Assembly (NCBI RefSeq): GCF_014197015.1
Contig: NZ_JACIET010000001.1
Span: forward strand, 1,550,001 to 1,614,000
Source: Niveibacterium umoris
Lineage (GTDB): Bacteria > Pseudomonadota > Gammaproteobacteria > Burkholderiales > Rhodocyclaceae
Length of the DNA stretch: 64,000 nucleotides
Direction: 5' to 3'
Shown here: piece by piece, positions 21,437 to 30,695 of the stretch
Position numbering within the stretch: the stretch's first letter is position 1
How the letters are laid out: each line of letters begins with the position of its first letter
The notes under the pieces: model-generated
Database searches by the model: none
What the model was told of the DNA's origin: nothing
What the model saw: only the letters and a program-made list of their open reading frames with translations
Program-made: the position numbers and the translations under genes

Positions 21437-22534
21437 ATGTCCCGTTTTCGCCCTGAACCGGCGTTCCGCCACGGCGTAGCACCGAGAATCGGTGTGCTGC
21501 TCGTCAACCTCGGGACGCCCGACGCGCCAACGCCCAGTGCGCTGCGCCGCTACCTCAAGCAGTTTCTTTCGGACGATCGGGTGGTGGAGATCCCGAAACC
21601 ACTGTGGTGGCTGATCCTCAACGGGATCATCCTGAATACTCGCCCGAAGAAATCCGCGCACAAATACGAGAGCGTGTGGGATCGCGAGGGTTCGCCACTG
21701 GCAGTGCACACAAAACGCCAGGCCAAACTGGTCCGGGGCTATCTCGGCCAGGCCGGCCACCCTGGCGTCGAGGTGTTGCATGCGATGCGTTACGGCAACC
21801 CCTCGGTAGGCACCCAACTCGATGCGCTGCGCGCTGCAGGCTGTGACCGCATCCTGATCGTGCCGCTCTATCCGCAATACGCCGGCAGTACCACCGGTTC
21901 GGTCGCCGACGCACTGGCGGACTGGATGCGCAGGTGTCGCAACTTGCCCGAGCTGCGGATGCTGCGCGCCTTTGCCGGTGACGCCGGCTACATCGATGCG
22001 ATCGCAGCGAGCGTGCGTGAGCACTGGCAGCGCAATGGCCGCGCCGATCGACTGGTGATCAGCTTTCACGGGGTGCCCCGTTACACCCTCGACCGTGGCG
22101 ACCCCTACCACTGCGAGTGCCACAAGACCGCGCGGCTGATCGCCGAGCGCCTCGCGCTGACGCCGGAACAATACTTCGTTACCTTTCAGTCACGTTTCGG
22201 TCGAGCCGAGTGGCTTCAGCCCTATACCGAACCGACCTTGCAGGCGCTCGCCCGCGAAGGCGTGAAGAAGGTGGACGTGATTTGCCCCGGCTTTGTCGCG
22301 GACTGCCTGGAAACACTGGAAGAAATCGCGATCGAATGCCACCAGGCTTTCATCGCTGCCGGCGGAAAGGACTTCAGCTACATCCCCTGCCTCAACGAGC
22401 GCGACGACTGGATACGCGCCCTCGTGAATCTGGTCGAACGCCAGGCGAGCGACTGGCTGGCATCGCCCGCGCCCGACGCCGCAACACTCGAACGCAGTGC
22501 CAAGCGGGCGAACGCACTCGGAGCGAAAACATGA
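21437..22534 (+). CDS. hemH: Ferrochelatase
   Basis: Inserts Fe(II) into protoporphyrin IX in the last step of haem synthesis; 365 aa. The N-terminus has GVLLVNLGTPDAPTPSALRRYLKQFL. The conserved blocks LIVPLYPQYAGSTTGSV, LVISFHGVPRYTLDRGDPY with the catalytic His, YFVTFQSRFGRAEWLQPYT and the Glu-bearing CPGFVADCLETLEEI are all present. The stop overlaps the next start by 4 nt (ATGA). It lies directly behind hrcA. Confidence 0.97.
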   Translation: MSRFRPEPAFRHGVAPRIGVLLVNLGTPDAPTPSALRRYLKQFLSDDRVVEIPKPLWWLILNGIILNTRPKKSAHKYESVWDREGSPLAVHTKRQAKLVRGYLGQAGHPGVEVLHAMRYGNPSVGTQLDALRAAGCDRILIVPLYPQYAGSTTGSVADALADWMRRCRNLPELRMLRAFAGDAGYIDAIAASVREHWQRNGRADRLVISFHGVPRYTLDRGDPYHCECHKTARLIAERLALTPEQYFVTFQSRFGRAEWLQPYTEPTLQALAREGVKKVDVICPGFVADCLETLEEIAIECHQAFIAAGGKDFSYIPCLNERDDWIRALVNLVERQASDWLASPAPDAATLERSAKRANALGAKT

Positions 22535-22884
22535 TCGTGAATCGGCTTGCCCAGTGGGCACTCAACACCGTGGCGCTGATGCTTGTGCCCGAAATCGTGA
22601 GCAGCATTTCGGTAAAGAGCTGGACTGCGGCCTTGCTGTTCGCACTGCTGCTAGGGCTGGTGAACGCATCGATCAAGCCGCTGTTGCTGCTGATCACACT
22701 GCCGATCAGCGTGCTGACGCTCGGCATCTTTGCACTCGTCATCAATGCGCTGGCGTTCTGGGCCGTGGCAGGCCTGATCGGCGGCATCGTCGTGCCGACT
22801 TTTTGGGCCGCCTTCTGGGGCGCGCTCCTCTACAGCGTGTTGTGCACGCTGGTCAGCGCGGCTTTGTCCGAGCCGCGCCGATGA
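22531..22884 (+). CDS. Small membrane protein, phage holin superfamily IV type (YvlD-like)
   Basis: A 117-aa protein with four predicted membrane segments (about 10-25, 33-55, 60-83 and 88-110) and few charged residues. The pattern NRLAQWALNTVALMLVP, LGLVNASIKPLL and LGIFALVINALAFWAVAGL matches the four-TM family annotated as phage holin IV or DUF360-like proteins, common in chromosomes and not proof of a prophage. The ATG at 22531 overlaps the hemH stop by 4 nt, implying translational coupling. A same-frame extension into hemH is spurious. Role unknown. Confidence 0.8.
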   Translation: MIVNRLAQWALNTVALMLVPEIVSSISVKSWTAALLFALLLGLVNASIKPLLLLITLPISVLTLGIFALVINALAFWAVAGLIGGIVVPTFWAAFWGALLYSVLCTLVSAALSEPRR

Positions 22885-22895
22885 CAAGGGACTTT

Positions 22896-22927
22896 CACAA
22901 GGCGCCGGCAACGCACGGCGCCTTGTG
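22896..22927. terminator. Strong hairpin between convergent genes
   Basis: CACAAGGCGCC (22896-22906) and GGCGCCTTGTG (22917-22927) form a perfect 11-bp stem with a 10-nt loop, between the membrane protein gene and the AP2-like gene that converge here. There is no T tract on either strand, so it may stabilise 3' ends or work only weakly as a terminator. Confidence 0.5.
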
Positions 22928-22935
22928 TCGGTCGA

Positions 22936-23463
22936 TCAGGCGGATCTACGTGCGCCTTCTGCGCTCGCAGCGCGACGACGCGCCGGCTTGCGCCTGACGG
23001 CACCAGGATCGAACTCGCCTTCAAGCTTCTTCAGCGCGTCCTTGCGTGCCTTCAAGGCCATCTTGAATGCACCGTCCTCGCCGTATTTCTTGACTGAAAA
23101 CTTCACGCGCTTGCGACGGCCATCCGGCAGCGGCCACGAGGCCACCCAGAACCACCGTTGCTTTTCTTCCGGCATGTCCCGCGTTTCCGATGCGCAGTAG
23201 CGGCAGACGCCGACCACGCCCGAGCGGTTGTTCTTTTTCACGATGTTCGAGTATTCGCGCATCGAGAACGGCGGATGCTCGGCGATCACTTCGTCCCGAT
23301 ACGCCTTTGCGGCGTTGAAGGACTTCGTTTTCCCACCGTGCACCCCGTCACTGAAGTGCTTGCGGTAAATAACTCCCCGCCGCTGGATGGTCACCAGCCA
23401 GCCATGGGTGCGGCTGACCTCGTTGTCCACCCGGCTGATCCCATAAACGCTGCTTCGGGCCAC
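22936..23463 (-). CDS. AP2/ERF-like DNA-binding protein
   Basis: Predicted DNA-binding protein of 175 aa with two AP2-like units. The first (about residues 8-65) reads GISRVDNEVSRTHGWLVTIQ then YRKHFSD, GGKTKSFNAAKAYRDEVI. The second (about 78-145) reads NNRSGVVGVCRY, WFWVASWPLPDGRRKRVKFS and VKKYGEDGAFKMALKARKDA. Each ends in the helix (AAxxYRD or AxxxAxxxR) expected after the three-stranded sheet of this fold. A basic, Ala-rich tail (RRKPARRRAASAEGARR) follows. The GTG at 23463 is supported by GGAGG 6 nt upstream. Similar single-gene AP2-like proteins occur in betaproteobacteria; AP2 domains are also found in homing endonucleases, but no nuclease motif is visible. Targets unknown. Confidence 0.75.
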   Translation of the reverse strand: MARSSVYGISRVDNEVSRTHGWLVTIQRRGVIYRKHFSDGVHGGKTKSFNAAKAYRDEVIAEHPPFSMREYSNIVKKNNRSGVVGVCRYCASETRDMPEEKQRWFWVASWPLPDGRRKRVKFSVKKYGEDGAFKMALKARKDALKKLEGEFDPGAVRRKPARRRAASAEGARRSA

Positions 23464-23682
23464 GACATTCCTCCATTGGGTTGCTTCTACTACGGCGGCG
23501 ATAAGGGGGTTTTCGGCCGCGTTTCACAAAACTTTAGCGTGTCAAGCAGATCTGCTTCTTTCCGCTCCTGACCGGGCGTCGTCCCCCCGTCTGGCCCTCA
23601 AGGCGATCCTCGATCAAGCCGCTACAACACCCAGGCGATACAGCCTGGCCGGCCTGCCCGGACCTCACGCAAGGAGCGACAT

Positions 23683-24840
23683 ATGAAGATCACTGCATCG
23701 GACGTGGCCTTGGCCTCGTCCCACGACGCTTGGCGCGCACTTGAAACGGATACGCATCTGCGGGCTTGGGTCGACGCACGCCGCAACGGCGCCACCGGCA
23801 CCAGCGGTTTCAACGCCGACTTGCACGAACACGCGCGGGTAGTGCTCTCCGATTCGGCCCGCACCCAACTGCGGCTCAGCCAGCAAGACCGCGGCCAACG
23901 GCCGCCAGCGCAATTGCCGGCCGACACGACGGCCCACGGCCAGACTGACACGGCGAGCGTCAAGCCTGCCGATGACAAGTCAGACCCCGGATTGCCAAAG
24001 GAGTTGCAGATCCTCAAGGACATCATCGAGGCGATGACCGGACGGAAGGTCCAGTTCTTCACCAGTGCGGACCTCACGGGCGCGGCACCGGGCGACGCGA
24101 CTTCATCCTCCGATGCCTCCACGCCCCCGGCTGCGGCGGGCAGTCAGGCTCAGGGTGCGGCGCCGCAGCGCGCTGGCTGGGGCATCGAATTCACATCAAA
24201 GCAGGTCAGCGAGGAGTACGAACGCACCAGCTTCTCGGCAAAGGGCAGCGTGTCGCTTGCAGACGGCCGCTCCGTCACGTTCGACCTGTCGCTTTCGATG
24301 GAACGGTATCAACGGCAGGAAACGAGCGTATCGATCTCGGCCGGCGACCCACCAGTGAAGGACCCGATCGTGCTACAGCTCGACCGATCGACGATTTCGG
24401 CAACTGGCGAGAGCATCCGGTTCGATCTATCCGGCACGGGCAGCACGGACAAGCTGCCGTTGCTGACCGGGGCGGCCTATCTGGCGCTGGACCGGAACGG
24501 CAACGGCAAAATCGACAACGGCACCGAACTGTTCGGCCCGCAGACCAGTGACGGTTTCGGCGAGTTGGCCAACCTCGATACGGATGGCAACGGCTGGATC
24601 GATGAAGCCGACGCTGCCTATTCAGCCCTCAGGCTGTGGCAGCCTGCATCGCAAGGACAAGGCACCCTCGAGACACTGCAGCAGGCGGGCGTGGGCGCGC
24701 TCTACCTCGGCAGTACCGCAACGCCGTTCACGTTGAAGGACGGCGCCAACAATACCCTCGGGGCCGTACGCGCCAGCGGGGTGTATCTGAAGGAAAGTGG
24801 AGAGGTGGCGGCCATCCAGCAGATCGACGTCGCGGCCTGA
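23683..24840 (+). CDS. Conserved hypothetical protein with EF-hand-like calcium loops
   Basis: A 385-aa protein of unknown role. The first 170 residues are low complexity and rich in Ala, Ser and Asp. A beta-rich part follows (about 185-265: SFSAKGSVSLADGRSVTFDL, then ISFDLSGTGSTDKLPL-like text). Two DxNGNGxID-type loops stand at about 269 (DRNGNGKID) and 299 (DTDGNGWID), flanking GTELFGPQTSDGFGELA. This arrangement occurs in a proteobacterial family of secreted or surface VCBS-associated proteins. There is no signal peptide. AAGGAG lies 7 nt before the ATG at 23683. It is a single-gene unit converging on the kinase gene. Calcium binding is inferred from the loops. Confidence 0.7.
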   Translation: MKITASDVALASSHDAWRALETDTHLRAWVDARRNGATGTSGFNADLHEHARVVLSDSARTQLRLSQQDRGQRPPAQLPADTTAHGQTDTASVKPADDKSDPGLPKELQILKDIIEAMTGRKVQFFTSADLTGAAPGDATSSSDASTPPAAAGSQAQGAAPQRAGWGIEFTSKQVSEEYERTSFSAKGSVSLADGRSVTFDLSLSMERYQRQETSVSISAGDPPVKDPIVLQLDRSTISATGESIRFDLSGTGSTDKLPLLTGAAYLALDRNGNGKIDNGTELFGPQTSDGFGELANLDTDGNGWIDEADAAYSALRLWQPASQGQGTLETLQQAGVGALYLGSTATPFTLKDGANNTLGAVRASGVYLKESGEVAAIQQIDVAA

Positions 24841-24878
24841 GGCGCGGCCTGAGTCTCAGCCTCAGGCTGCGCCCGCGA

Positions 24879-26243
24879 TCAGTTGCCGACCAGCTGCAGT
24901 TCGAAACCTGCGGGCGCCCCGCCCGCCCCGCGGGTTGCGGCCTCACCGCTCTTGGACTGTTGCCGCATCGCAGCGGCGAGCCGCCGCATCGCGAGCGTGG
25001 TCAGCCGCGAGCGGAAGTGATCGGTACACTCTTCCGACGCCAGCACCAGCGCAGCAGGGTTGATTTCCAGGTAGGTCACCGGCGTCAGCGTTACGACGGT
25101 GGCGATCTGCTTCTTGTCGAGTTCATCGAGGAAGGCGCTTTCGCCGAACACCTCACCCGGCCCATACTCTGCAACCCTGCGGCCCTCGATCGACAGTTCG
25201 ACTCGCCCCTCGATCAGCACACAGAAACGCGCATCGCCACTGCCCTCGGTGATCAAGGTGGTGAGTTGCTCGCACTGGCGCCACTTGCCGATTCGCAACG
25301 CCTCCCACACCTCGACGTCGTCGAATTCGGTAAAGAAATTCAGGCGCCGCAACTGGCCAAAGTGGGAGTTGTCTTCGACGTGCTCGTTCTCGTCGTAAAT
25401 CTTGTAGCGGACGGCAGACAGATCCTTCGCCATTTCCGCGCCATTCTTGTAGCGGGAGTAAAGATCCTTCTCCAGCGCCTTGCGAATCACCGGCTCCATC
25501 GTTTCCGGCACGGCCGGATTGAGCAGCACCACCGAGGGCGGATCAGCGTTGATGATGCGGTAGACCAGTTGCGCCGGGTTCTTGGCGCGGAACGGCAAGC
25601 GCCCGGTGAGCATGTGGAATAGCACCACGCCCAGCGAGTACAGATCGGTCTTCTGGTTGAGCGGGTAGGACTTCACCTGTTCGGGCGACATGTAGGCGGG
25701 CGAGCCCACGCCCATGATGAAAGTCGAATCCTCTTCGCTCTGCTTCTTGATGTTCAGGGCCAGACCGAAGTCGGTGATCTTCACGTTGTCCTGGTCGTCC
25801 ACCAGGATGTTGGCCGGCTTGATGTCGCGATGGATGATGCCGTTCTTGTAGGCGTAATCCAGCGCCATGCAGCACTTGAAGATGATGCTGACGACGCGAT
25901 GCATCGGCAGCAGGTTGTCGAAGGTGCAATAGCGCTCGAGCGAATAACCCTCGAAAAACTCCATCACCACGTAAGCCTGGTCGGCTTCGATCACCGTTTC
26001 GAAGATCCGGATGATGTTCGGGTGGTTGAGTCGCTTCGATACGGCTTCTTCCGCACGCAGCAGCTTGAGCAGGCGCCGGTTCCACTTGGCCTGGTCTTTC
26101 GCCTTGTCGTTGAAGCTGATGTGCTTGAGCGCGATCGGCTCTGGATAGAAGGGGTTTTCCGCCAGATAGACGATAGCCGTGGCGCCACGCCCGATCTCGC
26201 GGATGATTCGGTACTTCCCTATCCGTTCCGGCATTGCCGCCAT
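24879..26243 (-). CDS. Ser/Thr protein kinase with C-terminal cyclic nucleotide-binding domain
   Basis: A 454-aa Hanks-type kinase fused to a cNMP-binding fold. The kinase domain (about 10-275) has the Gly-rich loop GRGATAIVY, catalytic Lys (LKH, K40), HRDIKPANIL (138-147), DFG (158-160) and SPAYMSPEQ, so it should be active. The C-terminal part (about 320-430) shows FCVLIEGRVELSIEGRRVAE and YGPGEVFGESAFLDE, the phosphate-binding cassette region of cNMP-binding domains. The canonical Arg of the cassette is not seen after ESAFLDE, so nucleotide binding is uncertain. There is no membrane segment. The ATG at 26243 follows a G-rich ribosome site; an upstream in-frame extension would run into the grpE promoter. 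It is divergent from grpE. Its substrates are unknown. Confidence 0.9.
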   Translation of the reverse strand: MAAMPERIGKYRIIREIGRGATAIVYLAENPFYPEPIALKHISFNDKAKDQAKWNRRLLKLLRAEEAVSKRLNHPNIIRIFETVIEADQAYVVMEFFEGYSLERYCTFDNLLPMHRVVSIIFKCCMALDYAYKNGIIHRDIKPANILVDDQDNVKITDFGLALNIKKQSEEDSTFIMGVGSPAYMSPEQVKSYPLNQKTDLYSLGVVLFHMLTGRLPFRAKNPAQLVYRIINADPPSVVLLNPAVPETMEPVIRKALEKDLYSRYKNGAEMAKDLSAVRYKIYDENEHVEDNSHFGQLRRLNFFTEFDDVEVWEALRIGKWRQCEQLTTLITEGSGDARFCVLIEGRVELSIEGRRVAEYGPGEVFGESAFLDELDKKQIATVVTLTPVTYLEINPAALVLASEECTDHFRSRLTTLAMRRLAAAMRQQSKSGEAATRGAGGAPAGFELQLVGN

Positions 26244-26301
26244 GAAACCCCCCGTCAACAGCGTGCATGTTAGCGGCTGTACCGATTCGCCACAAACCGC
26301 A

Positions 26302-26329
26302 CTTGAAATCCCGCTTATACGCCCCACAT
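26302..26329 (+). promoter_or_regulatory. Sigma-32 heat-shock promoter of grpE
   Basis: CTTGAAA (26302-26308), a 13-bp spacer and CCCCACAT (26322-26329) closely match the sigma-32 consensus (CTTGAAA, then CCCCATNT). Transcription should begin near 26336, which rules out the upstream in-frame ATG at 26267 and supports the grpE start at 26363. Confidence 0.88.
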
Positions 26330-26362
26330 GCTGGCAAAGTCGCCATCAGGGAGTTCAAAGAC

Positions 26363-26935
26363 ATGCAGGAAAATCCGTCCGCTCAGCAACCAGAGCTCGA
26401 AGAAACCCCGGTTACCGAGGTCTCGCCCGAAGCGGCAAGCGCTGAAGCCGCCGAATCAGCGCAGGTTGATACCTTGCCGAGCCTGGAAGAACAGCTGCGC
26501 CAGACCGAACTTAAGCTCGCGGAACATCATGACGCCTGGTTGCGCGCCAAGGCCGAGACTGAAAACGTGCGCCGTCGTGCAGCGGAAGACATCCAGAAGG
26601 CCTCGAAGTTCGCGATCGAGAAGTTCGCCACCGAGCTGCTGCCGGTGAAGGACAGCCTGGAGCAGACCTTGGCGGTCGCGAATCCGACTCTCGAAACGAT
26701 CCGCGAAGGTGTTGAGCTGACTTTGCGTAACCTCGCTCGCGCCTTCGAGCGCGGCAACCTGACCGAACTCGACCCGGTGGGCGCGAAGTTCGATCCGCAT
26801 CAGCATCAAGCCATGAGCATGGTTGAGTCCGACCAGCCGGCGAATACCGTCGTACAGGTCTTCCAGAAGGGCTACCTGATCGAAGGTCGCGTTGTACGCC
26901 CGGCGATGGTCGCTGTTTCCAAGGGTCAGGGCTGA
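26363..26935 (+). CDS. grpE: Nucleotide exchange factor GrpE
   Basis: Releases ADP from DnaK; 190 aa. The N-terminus is acidic and disordered ([17 protein letters not shown]), then a long coiled coil ([40 protein letters not shown]) leads to the beta-rich head with [17 protein letters not shown] and [20 protein letters not shown], the family signature. The ATG at 26363 has AGGGAG about 9 nt upstream and lies downstream of the sigma-32 promoter. It is first in the order grpE-dnaK-dnaJ. Confidence 0.96.
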   Translation: MQENPSAQQPELEETPVTEVSPEAASAEAAESAQVDTLPSLEEQLRQTELKLAEHHDAWLRAKAETENVRRRAAEDIQKASKFAIEKFATELLPVKDSLEQTLAVANPTLETIREGVELTLRNLARAFERGNLTELDPVGAKFDPHQHQAMSMVESDQPANTVVQVFQKGYLIEGRVVRPAMVAVSKGQG

Positions 26936-26988
26936 TTCGTCGCCGCGCGCACGAATCCGAACAATGAACCGCGAGTGGTTCGCAGGGC

Positions 26989-27016
26989 CTTGAAAGGCCG
27001 CGACAAGACCCCACTT
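26989..27016 (+). promoter_or_regulatory. Sigma-32 heat-shock promoter of dnaK
   Basis: CTTGAAA (26989-26995), a 13-bp spacer and CCCCACTT (27009-27016) repeat the architecture of the grpE promoter. Transcription would start near 27023, leaving a leader of about 45 nt before dnaK. This makes dnaK independently heat inducible. Confidence 0.85.
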
Positions 27017-27067
27017 CGATAACAGGTTTGAAGTCACACCACAGAATTCGGAAAGGACAACACGAAC

Positions 27068-29008
<1,941 letters not shown>

Positions 29009-29016
29009 TCCGCAAC

Positions 29017-29076
29017 AACGCGAAGGCGTGAAGGGCGCAAAGGATCGCATCGCGTCCTTTGCGCCTTTGCGTTAGA
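29017..29076 (+). repeat. Stem-loop between dnaK and dnaJ
   Basis: GGCGCAAAGGA and TCCTTTGCGCC form a perfect 11-bp stem around a 10-nt loop. The flanks AACGCGAAG and CTTTGCGTT can nearly extend the pairing. There is no T tract, so it probably tunes dnaJ level or mRNA ends. The repeated CGCAAAGG unit resembles dispersed intergenic palindromes; whether it recurs in this genome cannot be told here. Confidence 0.6.
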
Positions 29077-29088
29077 GGAAAAGAACAG

Positions 29089-30234
29089 ATGGCCAAAAGG
29101 GATTATTACGACGTACTGGGGGTCAACCGCGACGCCAGCGACGAGGACATCAAGAAGTCCTATCGCAAGCTCGCGATGAAGTTCCACCCGGACCGCAACC
29201 CCGACGACAAGAGCGCCGAAGAGAAATTCAAGGAGGCCAAAGAGGCCTACGAAGTGCTCTCGGACGGCAACAAGCGCGCTGCGTATGACCGCTACGGGCA
29301 TGCTGGCGTGGATCCGTCCGCTGCGGGCGGACCCGGCGGCTTCGGCGGCGGCGCAGGCTTCGAGGGCTTTTCCGATGCCTTCGGCGGCATCTTCGACGAG
29401 ATCTTCGGTGGCGGCCGTGGCGGTGGCGGCGGTGGGCGTTCGAATGTCTATCGTGGCGCCGACCTGCGCTACAACCTTGAAATCTCGCTGGAAGAGGCGG
29501 CGCGCGGTGCCGAAAAGACGATCCGCATTCCGCTCATGGAAGAGTGCGAGATCTGCCACGGCTCGGGCGCCAAGCCCGGCACGCAACCCAAGACCTGCCC
29601 CACCTGCGGTGGCGCCGGTCAGGTGCGCATGCAGCAAGGCTTCTTCTCGATCCAGCAGACTTGCCCGAAGTGCCATGGCTCCGGCCGGCACATCTCTGAC
29701 CCCTGCGGCAGCTGCCATGGCGCCGGCCGCGTGAAGAAGCAGAAGACACTGGAAGTGAAGATCCCGGCCGGTATCGACGACGGCATGCGCCTGCGCCATG
29801 CCGGCTACGGTGAGCCGGGCGTAAACGGGGGCCCCCCAGGCGACCTTTATGTCGAGATCCACGTCCGCGAGCACCAGGTCTTCCAGCGCGACCACGACGA
29901 CCTGCATTGCGAGATGCCGATCGGTTTCGCCACCGCGGCGCTGGGCGGCGAGATTGCCATTCCGACGCTGGACGGCGCCGCCAACCTGAAGATCCCGCCA
30001 GAGACTCAAAGCGGGAAGGTGTTCCGCCTGCGCGGCAAGGGCATCCGCAACGTGCGTTCGGGCCACCCAGGCGATCTGCTCTGCCATGTCGTGGTCGAAA
30101 CGCCCGTCAACCTGAACGAACGCCAGCGCGAACTGCTGCGGGAATTCGAAGAGTTGGCTCAGGTCGACGCTGCCAAGCAGACACCACGCGCCAAGGGCTG
30201 GATGGACAAGGTTCGTGAGTTCTTCAGTGACTGA
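29089..30234 (+). CDS. dnaJ: Co-chaperone DnaJ (Hsp40)
   Basis: Stimulates DnaK ATPase and delivers substrates; 381 aa. The J domain (1-70) includes [20 protein letters not shown] and the HPD triad in [12 protein letters not shown] Gly/Phe-rich linker (about 75-125) follows. The zinc domain has four CxxCxGxG repeats ([32 protein letters not shown]), then the C-terminal substrate-binding domains. The ATG at 29089 is chosen because AGAGGAAAAG lies upstream and the J domain begins there; the in-frame start 30 nt earlier falls in the hairpin. It ends the heat-shock cluster. Confidence 0.98.
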   Translation: MAKRDYYDVLGVNRDASDEDIKKSYRKLAMKFHPDRNPDDKSAEEKFKEAKEAYEVLSDGNKRAAYDRYGHAGVDPSAAGGPGGFGGGAGFEGFSDAFGGIFDEIFGGGRGGGGGGRSNVYRGADLRYNLEISLEEAARGAEKTIRIPLMEECEICHGSGAKPGTQPKTCPTCGGAGQVRMQQGFFSIQQTCPKCHGSGRHISDPCGSCHGAGRVKKQKTLEVKIPAGIDDGMRLRHAGYGEPGVNGGPPGDLYVEIHVREHQVFQRDHDDLHCEMPIGFATAALGGEIAIPTLDGAANLKIPPETQSGKVFRLRGKGIRNVRSGHPGDLLCHVVVETPVNLNERQRELLREFEELAQVDAAKQTPRAKGWMDKVREFFSD

Positions 30235-30258
30235 ATGACTTAGTCTGCAGACCGTACA

Positions 30259-30284
30259 AAGGGGCTTCTTCGGAAGCCCCTTTT
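30259..30284 (+). terminator. Rho-independent terminator after dnaJ
   Basis: GGGGCTTC (30261-30268), a TTCG tetraloop and GAAGCCCC (30273-30280) form a perfect stem followed by TTTT, 25 bp after the dnaJ stop. Confidence 0.93.
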
Positions 30285-30695
30285 CATTGCCCCAACAAGT
30301 CTGCAGCCGGCTGCGCTCTCTGGCATGAGATCCGTGCAATCGCACCGTTCATGACGGAACGATTGCAAAGTACCCATGGAAGATTTAGGGTTAACCCGCT
30401 TCGGGTTTTCCTGTAGCACATAACAATGCATGGCGCGAACGACAAGCGACCAGCAGATCACACACAAAAAGGAGATAACGGTGAGCGCTCACTTCCATTG
30501 GCGACCTTCGCGGGTCGCCACGCGGCTTCATCTGTTGCATTTGGCCCCCGCACGACGATAGCGCCGCGCGCCAGGCCATTCGGCCAACACGACACCCCTA
30601 CTCAGCCCGGCAATCGACGACCCCGAGTGGAATCGCCGATAGCCCTGCCTTGCCTGCGGCCAAGCCGAGGCAACATAACGACTGGACTACGCACT
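30285..30695 (+). other. Intergenic region before the sugar-binding protein gene
   Basis: About 410 bp without a clear gene. It contains a second small hairpin with a short T run (AACCCG-CTT-CGGGTT, 30393-30407). Just behind is AAAAAGGAG directly before a 26-codon GTG ORF at 30481. The promoter of the downstream gene should be here but no confident hexamer pair was found. Confidence 0.4.
30481..30561 (+). CDS. Possible 26-aa small ORF with strong ribosome binding site
   Basis: GTG at 30481 is preceded by AAAAAGGAGATAACG, the best Shine-Dalgarno in this gap, and opens a 26-codon frame ending at TAG 30559-30561. The peptide (start SAHFHWRPSRVATRLHLLH) is rich in His, Leu and Arg and resembles nothing I recognise. 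It could be a leader peptide for the downstream gene or chance. Confidence 0.25.
   Translation: MSAHFHWRPSRVATRLHLLHLAPARR

Noticed and set aside
22531-22884. Holin annotation as evidence for a prophage
   Set aside because: No other phage gene is nearby and this four-TM family is common in chromosomes.
26267-26362. Upstream in-frame start of grpE
   Set aside because: It would begin upstream of the sigma-32 promoter that drives the gene, so it would be outside the main transcript.
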